Part shown: in pieces, positions 1 to 7,335 of the stretch
Position numbering within the stretch: the first letter of the stretch is position 1
Layout: the number at the start of each line of letters is the position of its first letter
Assembly (NCBI GenBank): GCA_020724025.1
Contig: DYHU01000016.1
Coordinates: forward strand, 1 to 24,665
Reading direction: 5' to 3'
From: Syntrophorhabdus sp.
GTDB taxonomy: Bacteria > Desulfobacterota > BSN033 > UBA1163
DNA: 24,665 bases
Notes under the pieces: model-generated
The model's input: the letters and a program-made list of their open reading frames with translations, nothing else
What the model was told of the DNA's origin: nothing
Databases searched by the model: none
Made by a program: the position numbers and the translations under genes

Positions 1-68
1 GTAATTAAATTTTTATCAGGAATTTTGTGACCCCCTGTAACTGAGGCATCACTGAGATTTCAAATGTT

Positions 69-770
69 TCAGCCCATTCTTCTTTTTAATTTGTCGGTGA
101 GTTCCCAGAGATTTTCATATTCGATTCCGGGAAGTTTCTTGATGCTCTCGGGAAGGGAGGAGCCTTTTTTGAAAATAATGATGACCTCTTTCTCAATGCC
201 GAATGCAACTCCGAGCTCGAGGAAAACTTCACTCGTTTCAGTGCCGGAGAGTTCATATATTCCAAATTTGGCACGTCTGATCTGCTCAATTCGATCCTCA
301 AGGGATTCTGCGCCATAAATAGGATTCAAACCACTCCCATCATAAGCGAATTGAATAGCGCTTCTCATCTCAGGATCTGTAATCCCGGAGGAGATGAAAT
401 ATTCACCTTTGAGGGAGATCTCAACCGTTTTGGGAGTGGTCTGGATCTTCTTGAAGAGGGTCCGGTCCAAAGTCAACTCTTTGATGGCTGACAGGAGGAT
501 ATTTTTGGCATTCTCGAGATTTTTTCTGTAGCGTGCGGAGTTCATTCTGTCGATCTCAGGCGAGGCGAAGGCTTTGACGCTGACCTCCCGGAATCGGAGG
601 GCCATAAAATTTTGACAGTGGGTCGATTTGGAACTGAAAACCTTCTCCAGTATCGTCCGGGTCTCGGTATGCCATTGTTTAAAGAGTTCGTGGTCAGGAT
701 GGAGGCCGGCGATTTTTTCCCATCGGCTTAACTGGTCTTTAATCAGGTCAACCGGATCCCTCTCCGCCAT
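69..770 (-). CDS. TIR-like / nucleoside deoxyribosyltransferase-like domain protein
   Basis: A 233-residue soluble protein with no signal peptide or membrane segment. Residues about 1-115 look mostly helical and charged and match nothing I recognise. Residues about 120-225 form an alpha/beta domain: a strand (EYFISSG), helices, strand AKFGIYELSG, then SEVFLELGVAFGIEKEVIIIF. That last segment resembles the catalytic-Glu helix and following strand of nucleoside 2-deoxyribosyltransferases and of the TIR-like nucleotide-binding domains related to them. Such domains bind or cleave nucleotides, some in immunity or stress signalling, but no substrate can be read here. The ATG at 770 follows GGAGAGGAG on the minus strand, which supports the start. 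The gene is divergent from the sigma-54 regulator and 139 bases from its start, and shows no functional link to the catabolic genes. The fold call is moderate and the function unknown. Confidence 0.6.
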   Translation of the reverse strand: MAERDPVDLIKDQLSRWEKIAGLHPDHELFKQWHTETRTILEKVFSSKSTHCQNFMALRFREVSVKAFASPEIDRMNSARYRKNLENAKNILLSAIKELTLDRTLFKKIQTTPKTVEISLKGEYFISSGITDPEMRSAIQFAYDGSGLNPIYGAESLEDRIEQIRRAKFGIYELSGTETSEVFLELGVAFGIEKEVIIIFKKGSSLPESIKKLPGIEYENLWELTDKLKRRMG

Positions 771-872
771 TTTCTCCTCTCCGTCTCATCATCGTTTCAG
801 GAAAGATAGCAGTGGATAAAAGGAATGTCAAATGGTTTGCCGAATAAATTATTGTCAAATTCGATAGATTTC

Positions 873-900
873 TTGACTTTATTTTTATAAAGTGTATTAT
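873..900 (+). promoter_or_regulatory. candidate sigma-70 promoter of the regulator gene
   Basis: TTGACT at 873-878 and TATTAT at 895-900 are separated by 16 bases and resemble -35 and -10 boxes. Transcription would begin near 907, almost at the ATG at 910. The message would then be leaderless or nearly so, which agrees with the lack of a Shine-Dalgarno sequence here. The region is AT-rich, so chance matches are easy. Confidence 0.35.
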
Positions 901-909
901 TTTGATACA

Positions 910-2916
910 ATGGATTGGTCAAAAGAACCTGAACTCAGTTTTGACCCAACTCTTCATCAAAAAGAGCTCTGCCTCGCCTGGAAGACATTCATTGAATCGG
1001 GCGAAATTAAAGGAAATATTGTTCCCTCCTATATTGCTGAATCTTGGAGAAGGAGTAGGGGAAAGGGTATAGATCCTTTCCACTTTCCCCCTTCTGTCTA
1101 TCTCGATCCAGAAATTTATGAAAAGAAAAAATCTGAACAACAATATCTCACCTCCATTGCTAAACCATTTATGGAGAATATTTATCGGTCTCTGGAGCAA
1201 AGTCGTTATCTCGTCGTCCTTTATAATTCAGAAGGTTATCATTTATTGAGGATCGGTCAGAGGGCTGATTTTGAACGATCAGGTCAATTTACCATACGTG
1301 AGGGGCTATGCTTTGAAGAGGAGAAAATTGGCACTTGCGGGTTTTCTTTGGTCAAATGGTTGAAGAAGCCGATTCAAATTATAGGTTGCGAACATTATTC
1401 GGTGCTTCTTCATTATGTTGTGGGTTCTTATGCTCCTATCAATGATCCGATTCGGGGGGATTTAATAGGGGTGCTTGGTGTCACTGGGGCGAGGACCATA
1501 CCTAACCCTCACACCTTAGGAATCGCGATTGCGGCCAGTACAGCTATCGAGAATTATATCAAGCTGGATCATGGCGGAAAGATCCTTTCTGTCTATGGAA
1601 AGGCCCTTCAGACCACAATGGATTCTTTAGCCGATGGGATTGTCCTCATTGATAGTGGGGGAAGAATCTATGAGATCAATACTTCGGCCAAAGAGATTTT
1701 TGGACTGACAAATGCGAAGGTGAAGGGGAGGCATATCTCTGATGTCCATCCTCTCGCTGATCTGGAAAGTCTGATCATGAATGTCCTGAGGTATCAGGAT
1801 CGGGAGGGTCAGGAAATAGATATTCAGATACAGAATCAAGTTTATTTAACCAAGATCCAATTTGCCCGGGGTGAAAAAGATGATGTTCAAGGGGTCATCG
1901 TCCAATTAAAGAATTTAAAGAATCTTTCGCAGATCGTTCATTACCTCACCGGAGACCGACCCCAATTTACCTTCGATTCGATGATTGGGTTGAGCCCAAA
2001 AAGTCTTGAGATCAAAGCCCTTGCTCGGTTAGCAGCACAGTCCGATACCAATATCATCATTGAAGGCGAGAGCGGAACAGGGAAAGAAGTACTGGCTCAG
2101 ACGATCCACAACGCAAGTCCCAGAGCCAAAGAGCCTTTTGTGGTCATCAATTGCTCCGCCATACCATCCGAGTTGATGGAATCCATTCTCTTCGGTCACG
2201 AAAAAGGGGCTTTCACAGGGGCCACCCATACCCATATCGGAAAGTTTGAGTTGGCCGACCGCGGGACTGTTTTCCTTGACGAGATTGCAGAAATGCCATT
2301 GAATATGCAAGCCAAACTCCTGAGGGTCTTGGAAGAGCATAAGGTTGAACGTGTGGGAGGTAAAAAATCTATTAGCATTAATTTAAGAGTGATCACTGCC
2401 ACCAATCGGGACCTGGCGAAAGAGATTAAAGAAAATCGATTTCGAGAAGATCTATTCTATCGGCTCAATGTCTTCCGGATTAAACTTCCACCGTTGAGGG
2501 AGAGAAAACAGGAGATTTACGAACTAGTGCCAATTTTTGTCCAGCAAATCAGTTCTCTCTTGAATAAGAGAGTGGAAAAGATCTCCAGTGAGTATTATGA
2601 CCTCTTGATGAATTACAGTTGGCCGGGGAACATTCGAGAATTAAGGAATGCAGTCCAATATTCGATCGCAACCCTAGACGGCCCAATTCTTTTGGAGAAA
2701 CACCTGGCCGGTTTTTTCAATCAAGTCTCCCAGCAGATCAAGAAACAGGAAAGGCTCTGGCCGATCAACACCCCCTTTCCCTCAAAACTTTCAGACTTAG
2801 AGAAAATTGCAATTCAAAATTCACTTCTTTTAGCAAAAGGGAATAAAATGAAGGCCGCAAAGTTATTAGGAATCGGTCGGGCCACCCTTCACAGAAAACT
2901 AAAAAACATAAATTAG
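910..2916 (+). CDS. sigma-54-dependent activator (AcoR-like sensor, PAS, AAA+, Fis HTH)
   Basis: Enhancer-binding protein that would activate sigma-54 RNA polymerase. With the ATG at 910 it has 668 residues. The N-terminus carries the SWRRSRGKGIDP segment typical of AcoR-type regulators, followed by a GAF-like sensor to about residue 200. A PAS domain lies at about 233-330. The AAA+ domain has Walker A GESGTGKE at 386-393, the sigma-54 contact loop GAFTGA at 433-438 and Walker B with D457-E458. The last 45 residues form a Fis-type helix-turn-helix (KMKAAKLLGIGRATLHRKL). There is no receiver domain, so it probably senses a small molecule directly rather than through a kinase. A GTG at 892 would add six residues, but it lies within the putative promoter, so I prefer 910; neither start has a good ribosome site. 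It faces the same way as the operon it very probably controls, whose control region starts 31 bases after its stop. Confidence 0.93.
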   Translation: MDWSKEPELSFDPTLHQKELCLAWKTFIESGEIKGNIVPSYIAESWRRSRGKGIDPFHFPPSVYLDPEIYEKKKSEQQYLTSIAKPFMENIYRSLEQSRYLVVLYNSEGYHLLRIGQRADFERSGQFTIREGLCFEEEKIGTCGFSLVKWLKKPIQIIGCEHYSVLLHYVVGSYAPINDPIRGDLIGVLGVTGARTIPNPHTLGIAIAASTAIENYIKLDHGGKILSVYGKALQTTMDSLADGIVLIDSGGRIYEINTSAKEIFGLTNAKVKGRHISDVHPLADLESLIMNVLRYQDREGQEIDIQIQNQVYLTKIQFARGEKDDVQGVIVQLKNLKNLSQIVHYLTGDRPQFTFDSMIGLSPKSLEIKALARLAAQSDTNIIIEGESGTGKEVLAQTIHNASPRAKEPFVVINCSAIPSELMESILFGHEKGAFTGATHTHIGKFELADRGTVFLDEIAEMPLNMQAKLLRVLEEHKVERVGGKKSISINLRVITATNRDLAKEIKENRFREDLFYRLNVFRIKLPPLRERKQEIYELVPIFVQQISSLLNKRVEKISSEYYDLLMNYSWPGNIRELRNAVQYSIATLDGPILLEKHLAGFFNQVSQQIKKQERLWPINTPFPSKLSDLEKIAIQNSLLLAKGNKMKAAKLLGIGRATLHRKLKNIN

Positions 2917-2947
2917 CCCCCAATTTACGTTCCATTCAGATACAATA

Positions 2948-2964
2948 TGTTTCATTATGAAACA
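2948..2964 (+). promoter_or_regulatory. palindromic upstream activator site 1
   Basis: TGTTTCATTATGAAACA is a perfect inverted repeat with 8-base arms around a single central base. It shares the pattern TnTCATTnTGAnACA with a second site whose centre lies 30 bases downstream. It is centred about 150 bases upstream of the start predicted from the -24/-12 promoter, the usual range for a sigma-54 activator. The likely binder is the regulator encoded just upstream. Confidence 0.75.
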
Positions 2965-2977
2965 ACCAATCTGGAAT

Positions 2978-2994
2978 AGTCTCATTTTGAGACA
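2978..2994 (+). promoter_or_regulatory. palindromic upstream activator site 2
   Basis: AGTCTCATTTTGAGACA is a near-perfect palindrome: GTCTCA and TGAGAC around three T, with only the outermost pair mismatched. Its centre is 30 bases, or about three helical turns, from site 1, so two activator dimers would bind the same DNA face. It lies about 120 bases upstream of the predicted transcription start. Confidence 0.75.
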
Positions 2995-3080
2995 AATTAA
3001 CTCATCGCAGAATCTCCCTCCTGATCCGTAAGCCATCGATAATTTACGAGAAGTCGCCAGATTATCTTGGTTCTTCCCCT

Positions 3081-3096
3081 TGGCATATTCCTTGCT
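3081..3096 (+). promoter_or_regulatory. sigma-54 (-24/-12) promoter
   Basis: TGGCATATTCCTTGCT matches the sigma-54 consensus TGGCAC-N5-TTGCA with the invariant GG at 3082-3083 and GC at 3094-3095 at the correct spacing. Transcription should start near 3107, giving a leader of about 24 bases before the ATG at 3131. With the two upstream palindromes and the adjacent activator gene this forms a complete control module for the operon from 3131 to 14116. Confidence 0.85.
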
Positions 3097-3130
3097 CCAT
3101 GTAGTATTAATCCATTTCAAGGAAGGTTAT

Positions 3131-4057
3131 ATGAGAGAACTATTCGTGAATCGAGAAACGGTGTATGACATGATGTATAATTCAATTGTCATGGCTGTAA
3201 CCTTGATGCCCTCCGATGTTAAAAATACGCTTCTTGAATACCTTGAAAAAGAGCAATACGAGACAGCCAGGCTACATCTTGAAACGATTGTTAAGAATTG
3301 TGAGTTAGCTGAGAAAGAGGGTAGACTCATCTGTCCTGATACGGGTTCTCCACTTTTTTACGTTCGGGCTGGAGATAATGTGAGGATAGAAGGCGGATTC
3401 TCTACACTCTACGAAGTGAGCAAAGAGGCTATTAAAAAGGCCACTGCCAATGCTCGGCTCCGGCCCAATATGGTCCATCCTATAACACGGGAAAATCCGG
3501 GGACAAATGTCGGCTACTACCTTCCAAAGGTGGAGATTCGATTCGATCCTCAAATCGACTTTTTGGACATTATCGCCATTCCCAAAGGCGGAGGTTCAGA
3601 GATCTTCGGAACCTTCTATCGGATGATGTATCCTGCCGACGGCAAAAAAGGAATTATGAAGTTTATCTTGGATTGCATCAAGGAGTCAACTTATGCAGGG
3701 AAGACCTGCCCGCCGAATGTGATCGGAATCGGGATAGGAGGGACGGCTGACATCTGTATGAAGATTGCCAAGGAGGCAGCGGTACTGCGCCCTATTGGCA
3801 GCCGTCATCCGGATAAAGAAATTTCTTCTCTGGAGGAAGAACTGGTCCAGATGGTCAAGGATTCGGGTATCGGACCGATGGGGATGGGAGGATGGTCCGG
3901 GATTCTCGATGTCCATATAGAATATGCAGTCACCCATACAGCCGGTTTACCCGTTGCCTTTAATGCCCAATGTTCCTTGAGCCGGAGGAAGGTTGCCCGA
4001 TTCACCTTGGACAATCAAATCACCTATAGCGATTTTCCAGAATGGAATTATCGGTAG
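3131..4057 (+). CDS. class I fumarase / tartrate dehydratase-type hydratase, alpha subunit (divergent)
   Basis: 308-residue alpha subunit of a two-subunit, oxygen-sensitive [4Fe-4S] hydro-lyase of the fumarate hydratase class I / L-tartrate dehydratase family, acting on a C4 or C5 dicarboxylate in the cytoplasm. The three expected cluster ligands are visible: C68 in CPDTG, C193 in KTCPPN and C281 in NAQCS. The glycine-rich IGIGIGG segment and GIGPMGMGG loop are also present. It differs clearly from the second family copy at 23747-24586, so its substrate may not be fumarate; class I enzymes are known to hydrate mesaconate as well. The ATG at 3131 is preceded by AAGGAAGG at good spacing; an in-frame ATG at 3080 would precede the sigma-54 promoter and is rejected. 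First gene of the operon, with its beta partner 41 bases downstream. Confidence 0.88.
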   Translation: MRELFVNRETVYDMMYNSIVMAVTLMPSDVKNTLLEYLEKEQYETARLHLETIVKNCELAEKEGRLICPDTGSPLFYVRAGDNVRIEGGFSTLYEVSKEAIKKATANARLRPNMVHPITRENPGTNVGYYLPKVEIRFDPQIDFLDIIAIPKGGGSEIFGTFYRMMYPADGKKGIMKFILDCIKESTYAGKTCPPNVIGIGIGGTADICMKIAKEAAVLRPIGSRHPDKEISSLEEELVQMVKDSGIGPMGMGGWSGILDVHIEYAVTHTAGLPVAFNAQCSLSRRKVARFTLDNQITYSDFPEWNYR

Positions 4058-4098
4058 AGTAGAAAGATGGACGAAAGATAAGATTTTAAGGAGTCTAT

Positions 4099-4728
4099 AT
4101 GGCCGAGAGATATTTAAAGATTCCATTAACGGAGGATGAGATTCGGGGACTTAAGATTGGAGATTTGGTCTTTTTAGACGGCCCTGTCTATACAGGAAGA
4201 TCTCTCTTCCACATCCGAGCCGTTGATCAAAATATTATTCCTCCACTCGACTTTAGGGAGATGAATGTCCTGATGCATATTGGACCGGTCATGGAGAAGA
4301 TAGAAGATTCATGGAGGCCAGTTTCGATGGCCCCAACATCCAGTATTCGGTTTGAAAAATATGGGGCTGCCATCATCAAGAAATTAGGGATTAGAGCCAT
4401 CATCGGAAAGACCACCATGGGCAATGGGACGATGGAAATGATGAAGAAGTTTGGAGCGGTCCATTTGACCGTCGTCGGGATCATGGGGAACCTTTTGGCA
4501 AATCAGGTAAAGAAGGTCTTGGGAGTCCATTTCTTGGAGGAGTTGGGCCGGACAGAAGCGACCTGGGTGATGGAACTTGAGAAAGGGGGCCCCTTCATCG
4601 TCGATATCGATACTAAGGGGAATAACCTTTTCCACCAAATCAATCGAGAGGTCGAATCGAAGTTCGAAAAATTTTATGAGAAATTTGGAATCCCAAAAGG
4701 ATTTGAATATACCGATGTGAATGCCTGA
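4099..4728 (+). CDS. class I fumarase / tartrate dehydratase-type hydratase, beta subunit
   Basis: 209-residue beta subunit, the swivelling half of a two-subunit class I fumarase-type enzyme. Family landmarks in order are IGDLVFLDGPVYTGRSLFH, MHIGPVM, MAPTSSIRFEKY, AIIGKTTMGNGTMEMMKKFGAVHL and VDIDTKGNNLF. The usual IGKG motif after the second strand reads IGKT here, another sign that this pair is divergent. The ATG follows AAGGAG with suitable spacing. It must work with the alpha subunit just upstream. Fumarate/malate, tartrate or mesaconate/citramalate chemistry are all possible, and I cannot choose from sequence. Confidence 0.87.
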   Translation: MAERYLKIPLTEDEIRGLKIGDLVFLDGPVYTGRSLFHIRAVDQNIIPPLDFREMNVLMHIGPVMEKIEDSWRPVSMAPTSSIRFEKYGAAIIKKLGIRAIIGKTTMGNGTMEMMKKFGAVHLTVVGIMGNLLANQVKKVLGVHFLEELGRTEATWVMELEKGGPFIVDIDTKGNNLFHQINREVESKFEKFYEKFGIPKGFEYTDVNA

Positions 4729-4809
4729 ATGAAAGACGATCGTGGAAAGACAAAAGATGCGTTTACGGAAAATGAGGGATTATCACGGATTGGGATGGTG
4801 AGGTGAGAT

Positions 4810-5538
4810 ATGGAGTTTTCTGATTGCAATTGTACTAAATGTCCAATCGTTGAAAAAATTTGCCGGGTTGAAGATGGGAAAGGCCCTAAGTGGTGCCCTA
4901 CGAAAACAGGAGAGGAGGCTCTCACCTCAGCAATGGAGGATTATCAAGATCCAGAAATCAAGGAATTTGCCCGATTGGCTTCTGTTCAGGAAGGGGCTTG
5001 TTATGCAAATCGGGATGCAAAGCCGTTCGTGATGATTCCAACCAAAAACAGGGTGGAAGAATTGATCGAGTTTTCGCAGCGGATGGGCTATAAGAGGCTG
5101 GGGATAGCTTTTTGTGGAGGTCTCACTCACGAAGCATCCATCCTTTCTGAAATTTTAGAAAAGCATGGTTTTGAAGTAGTGGCAGTCTCCTGCAAAGTTG
5201 GAGGGGTTCCAAAGGAGAGAATCGGGGTAAGGAATGAGGAGAAGATCAGGATTGGAGAATTCGAGCCAATGTGCAATCCCATTACACAGGCAAAAATCTT
5301 AAACCAGGCCAAGACTGACTTTAATGTCATGCTGGGTCTCTGTATCGGCCATGACTCCCTCTTTCTGAAATATATTGAGGGTCTAACTACCGTTTTCGCG
5401 GTCAAGGACCGGGTGACAGGCCATAATCCGATGGCAGCCCTCTATACTTCACGATCTTATTATCAGAGGTTGATGAAGATGGAGTTCGGTAGTGCTGAAG
5501 AGATGAAAAGTCGATTGGTTTCAGAAAGGGAGAAATAA
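4810..5538 (+). CDS. DUF1847 Cys-rich metal-binding-like protein
   Basis: 242-residue protein that I recognise as the uncharacterised DUF1847 family. The N-terminus has a Cys-rich knuckle, CNCTKCP with further Cys at VEKICRVED and PKWCPTK, likely to bind zinc or an Fe-S cluster. The rest alternates strands and helices (KRLGIAFCGGLTHEASILSEIL, FEVVAVSCKVGG, MLGLCIGHDSLFL) and keeps several Cys and a Gly-His pair (CIGHD). There is no signal peptide or membrane segment. The family has no established reaction, so no function is given. Its place between the hydratase and the FrdA-like gene of one operon suggests a role in the same pathway. The ATG is preceded by GAGGTGAG, which supports the start. 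Confidence 0.82.
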   Translation: MEFSDCNCTKCPIVEKICRVEDGKGPKWCPTKTGEEALTSAMEDYQDPEIKEFARLASVQEGACYANRDAKPFVMIPTKNRVEELIEFSQRMGYKRLGIAFCGGLTHEASILSEILEKHGFEVVAVSCKVGGVPKERIGVRNEEKIRIGEFEPMCNPITQAKILNQAKTDFNVMLGLCIGHDSLFLKYIEGLTTVFAVKDRVTGHNPMAALYTSRSYYQRLMKMEFGSAEEMKSRLVSEREK

Positions 5539-5565
5539 GAATCACCATAAGATAAGGAGAAAGAG

Positions 5566-7317
5566 ATGATTCGAAATGCACCAATTATTGATACCGATGT
5601 TTTAGTGATTGGAGGAGGAGGAGCAGCGACCCGGGCTGCTATTGCAGCAGATGCCATGGGTGCCAAGACCACGATGCTGGTCAAAGGCCTCTTTGGGCAC
5701 AGTGGCTGCACCCCCGTCGCCCTGGGAGGATACGCAGCAGCCTTTGGAAACGCCGATATCCGGGACAACTGGGAGGTCCATTTCAAAGACACCTGCATCG
5801 GGGGTGGAATGATCAATAACCAGCAGTTGGTGGAGATTCTAGTTAAGAATGCAACGGAAAGGTTTAAAGAGTTGGAAAGTTACGGTTCCCTCTTTGACCG
5901 AGATGCTAATCAGAACTATTACCAGAGACAGTTAGGTGGTCACTCCTATCCTCGAACCTGCATCAGTGGAGACCGGACTGGTGCCGAGATGATGAGGGGG
6001 TTGAGATGCGAAGCCCTTCGAAGGGAGATCAAGATCATCAGTGACTGTATGGCCCTGAAACTCCTTTTAGAGGATGGTAGGATTGTGGGTTGTTTGGCCT
6101 ATGAGATGAAGAAAGGACAGTTCTTCATCTTCAGAGCCAAGGCGATCATCTTGGCGTCTGGAGGATCGGGGCAGGTCTTTAAATACTGTTTTGCTCCCTA
6201 TGGAAAGGCAGGGGATGCCAATCGTATGGCCCTGGAGGTCGGCGCTGAATTGGTCGACATGGAGTTCTTCCAGTTTCATCCAACGGGATATAACTTCCCC
6301 GAGTCGATTGCCGGTCAGTCGATCAGCGAAGGGGTGAGAGGTGAAGGAGGAAGGCTCTACAACATCCTTGGCGAACGTTTTATGGAACGTTACAATCCCA
6401 AACAGGTCGAACTGGCCTGCCGTGACTTCATCTCCCGCTGTATCTACTTTGAGGTAAAAGAAGGTAGGGGGACGCCCGATGGAGGAGTATTCCTCAGCAC
6501 AACCCATATCCCGCCCGAGATGATCGAAGAGCGTCTTCCCTTGATGCTTTATCGGGGTCTCAACTATGGTGTGGATATGCGAAAGGAGCCAATGATCATC
6601 TATCCTTCTTCCCACTATCAGAACGGAGGGGTAAAGATCGACACAAACTGGGAGACGAGGGTGAAGAACCTCTATGCAGCAGGTGAGACGGCTGGAGGGG
6701 TCCAGGGTGGAAATCGACTGGGCTCAAACTCTCTGCCTGACCTCCTCGTCTCAGGCAAGATCTCTGGTGAGAATGCAGCTCAGGCTGCCCTCTCCGGTAA
6801 ATATGACAAAGTGAATATGGCCAATTTTAAAAAGGAGGTCGAACGAGCAGAAAAAGAGATTATGGATGTCGTAGAGACCGACAATGGCATTTCGCCGATC
6901 ACCATCAGGAATGAGATTAAGAACCTCTCCTGGGATGATGTCGGCATTGCAAGAAGTGAAGAAAAGTTGAAACGTGCCATCCAGACCCTCGAGGATATCA
7001 AGGCCAAAAGGCTGCCTCGGATTGGAGACCGGGGACGCTCTTTCAACATCGAATTTTTCGAGGCGATGGATGTTCGATCCCTGATCGTCTCTCTCGAAGT
7101 GATGGCCAGAGGCGCTTTGATTCGGACAGAGAGTCGGTGCGGCCACTTCAGAGAGGATTATCCCCTTACCGATAAGAAATGGGTGCTCAATATCGTGGTT
7201 CACCGGAATTCGGATGGGGAGTTGGTCTTCGAAAAACATCCCATTGTCAAAACCTTACTCGATCCCGATGAGGTGGAGATGCCCATCTTCCCCGTCTGTG
7301 GATTGATTGATGAATAG
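5566..7317 (+). CDS. fumarate reductase / succinate dehydrogenase-like flavoprotein (TfrA/FrdA type)
   Basis: 583-residue FAD flavoprotein that would reduce or form a C=C bond in a dicarboxylate. The FAD-binding GGGGAATRAA motif lies at about 16-25. Residues matching the active site of FrdA and flavocytochrome c fumarate reductase are all visible: H238 in QFHPTG, E255 and R258 in SEGVRGEGG, R286 in CRDF (proposed acid catalyst), H350 in SSHYQNGG and R384 in GGNRLGSNS. The His that binds FAD covalently in SdhA/FrdA is replaced in GHSGCTPVALGG (Cys or Thr at that place), so FAD is probably noncovalent, as in thiol:fumarate reductase and L-aspartate oxidase. The ATG follows AAGGAGAAAGAG. It is paired with the Fe-S gene 18 bases downstream and there is no membrane anchor gene. 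The dicarboxylate may be fumarate/succinate or a substituted relative such as mesaconate or aconitate. Confidence 0.88.
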   Translation: MIRNAPIIDTDVLVIGGGGAATRAAIAADAMGAKTTMLVKGLFGHSGCTPVALGGYAAAFGNADIRDNWEVHFKDTCIGGGMINNQQLVEILVKNATERFKELESYGSLFDRDANQNYYQRQLGGHSYPRTCISGDRTGAEMMRGLRCEALRREIKIISDCMALKLLLEDGRIVGCLAYEMKKGQFFIFRAKAIILASGGSGQVFKYCFAPYGKAGDANRMALEVGAELVDMEFFQFHPTGYNFPESIAGQSISEGVRGEGGRLYNILGERFMERYNPKQVELACRDFISRCIYFEVKEGRGTPDGGVFLSTTHIPPEMIEERLPLMLYRGLNYGVDMRKEPMIIYPSSHYQNGGVKIDTNWETRVKNLYAAGETAGGVQGGNRLGSNSLPDLLVSGKISGENAAQAALSGKYDKVNMANFKKEVERAEKEIMDVVETDNGISPITIRNEIKNLSWDDVGIARSEEKLKRAIQTLEDIKAKRLPRIGDRGRSFNIEFFEAMDVRSLIVSLEVMARGALIRTESRCGHFREDYPLTDKKWVLNIVVHRNSDGELVFEKHPIVKTLLDPDEVEMPIFPVCGLIDE

Positions 7318-7335
7318 GTAGGAGGAAAAATCGCC

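Noticed and set aside
892..909. GTG start extending the sigma-54 activator by six residues
   Set aside because: It falls inside the putative -35/-10 region and has no ribosome site; the AcoR-like homology begins after the ATG at 910.
3080..3130. Upstream in-frame ATG of the fumarase alpha gene
   Set aside because: It lies upstream of the predicted transcription start and at the sigma-54 promoter itself; the ATG at 3131 has a good ribosome site.
4729..4806. Open frame of 25 codons between the hydratase beta and DUF1847 genes
   Set aside because: No ribosome site, no recognisable sequence; probably chance.
6067..6615. Minus-strand open frame of 182 codons inside the FrdA-like gene
   Set aside because: The plus-strand reading has all catalytic motifs of the family; the antisense product has no recognisable features.
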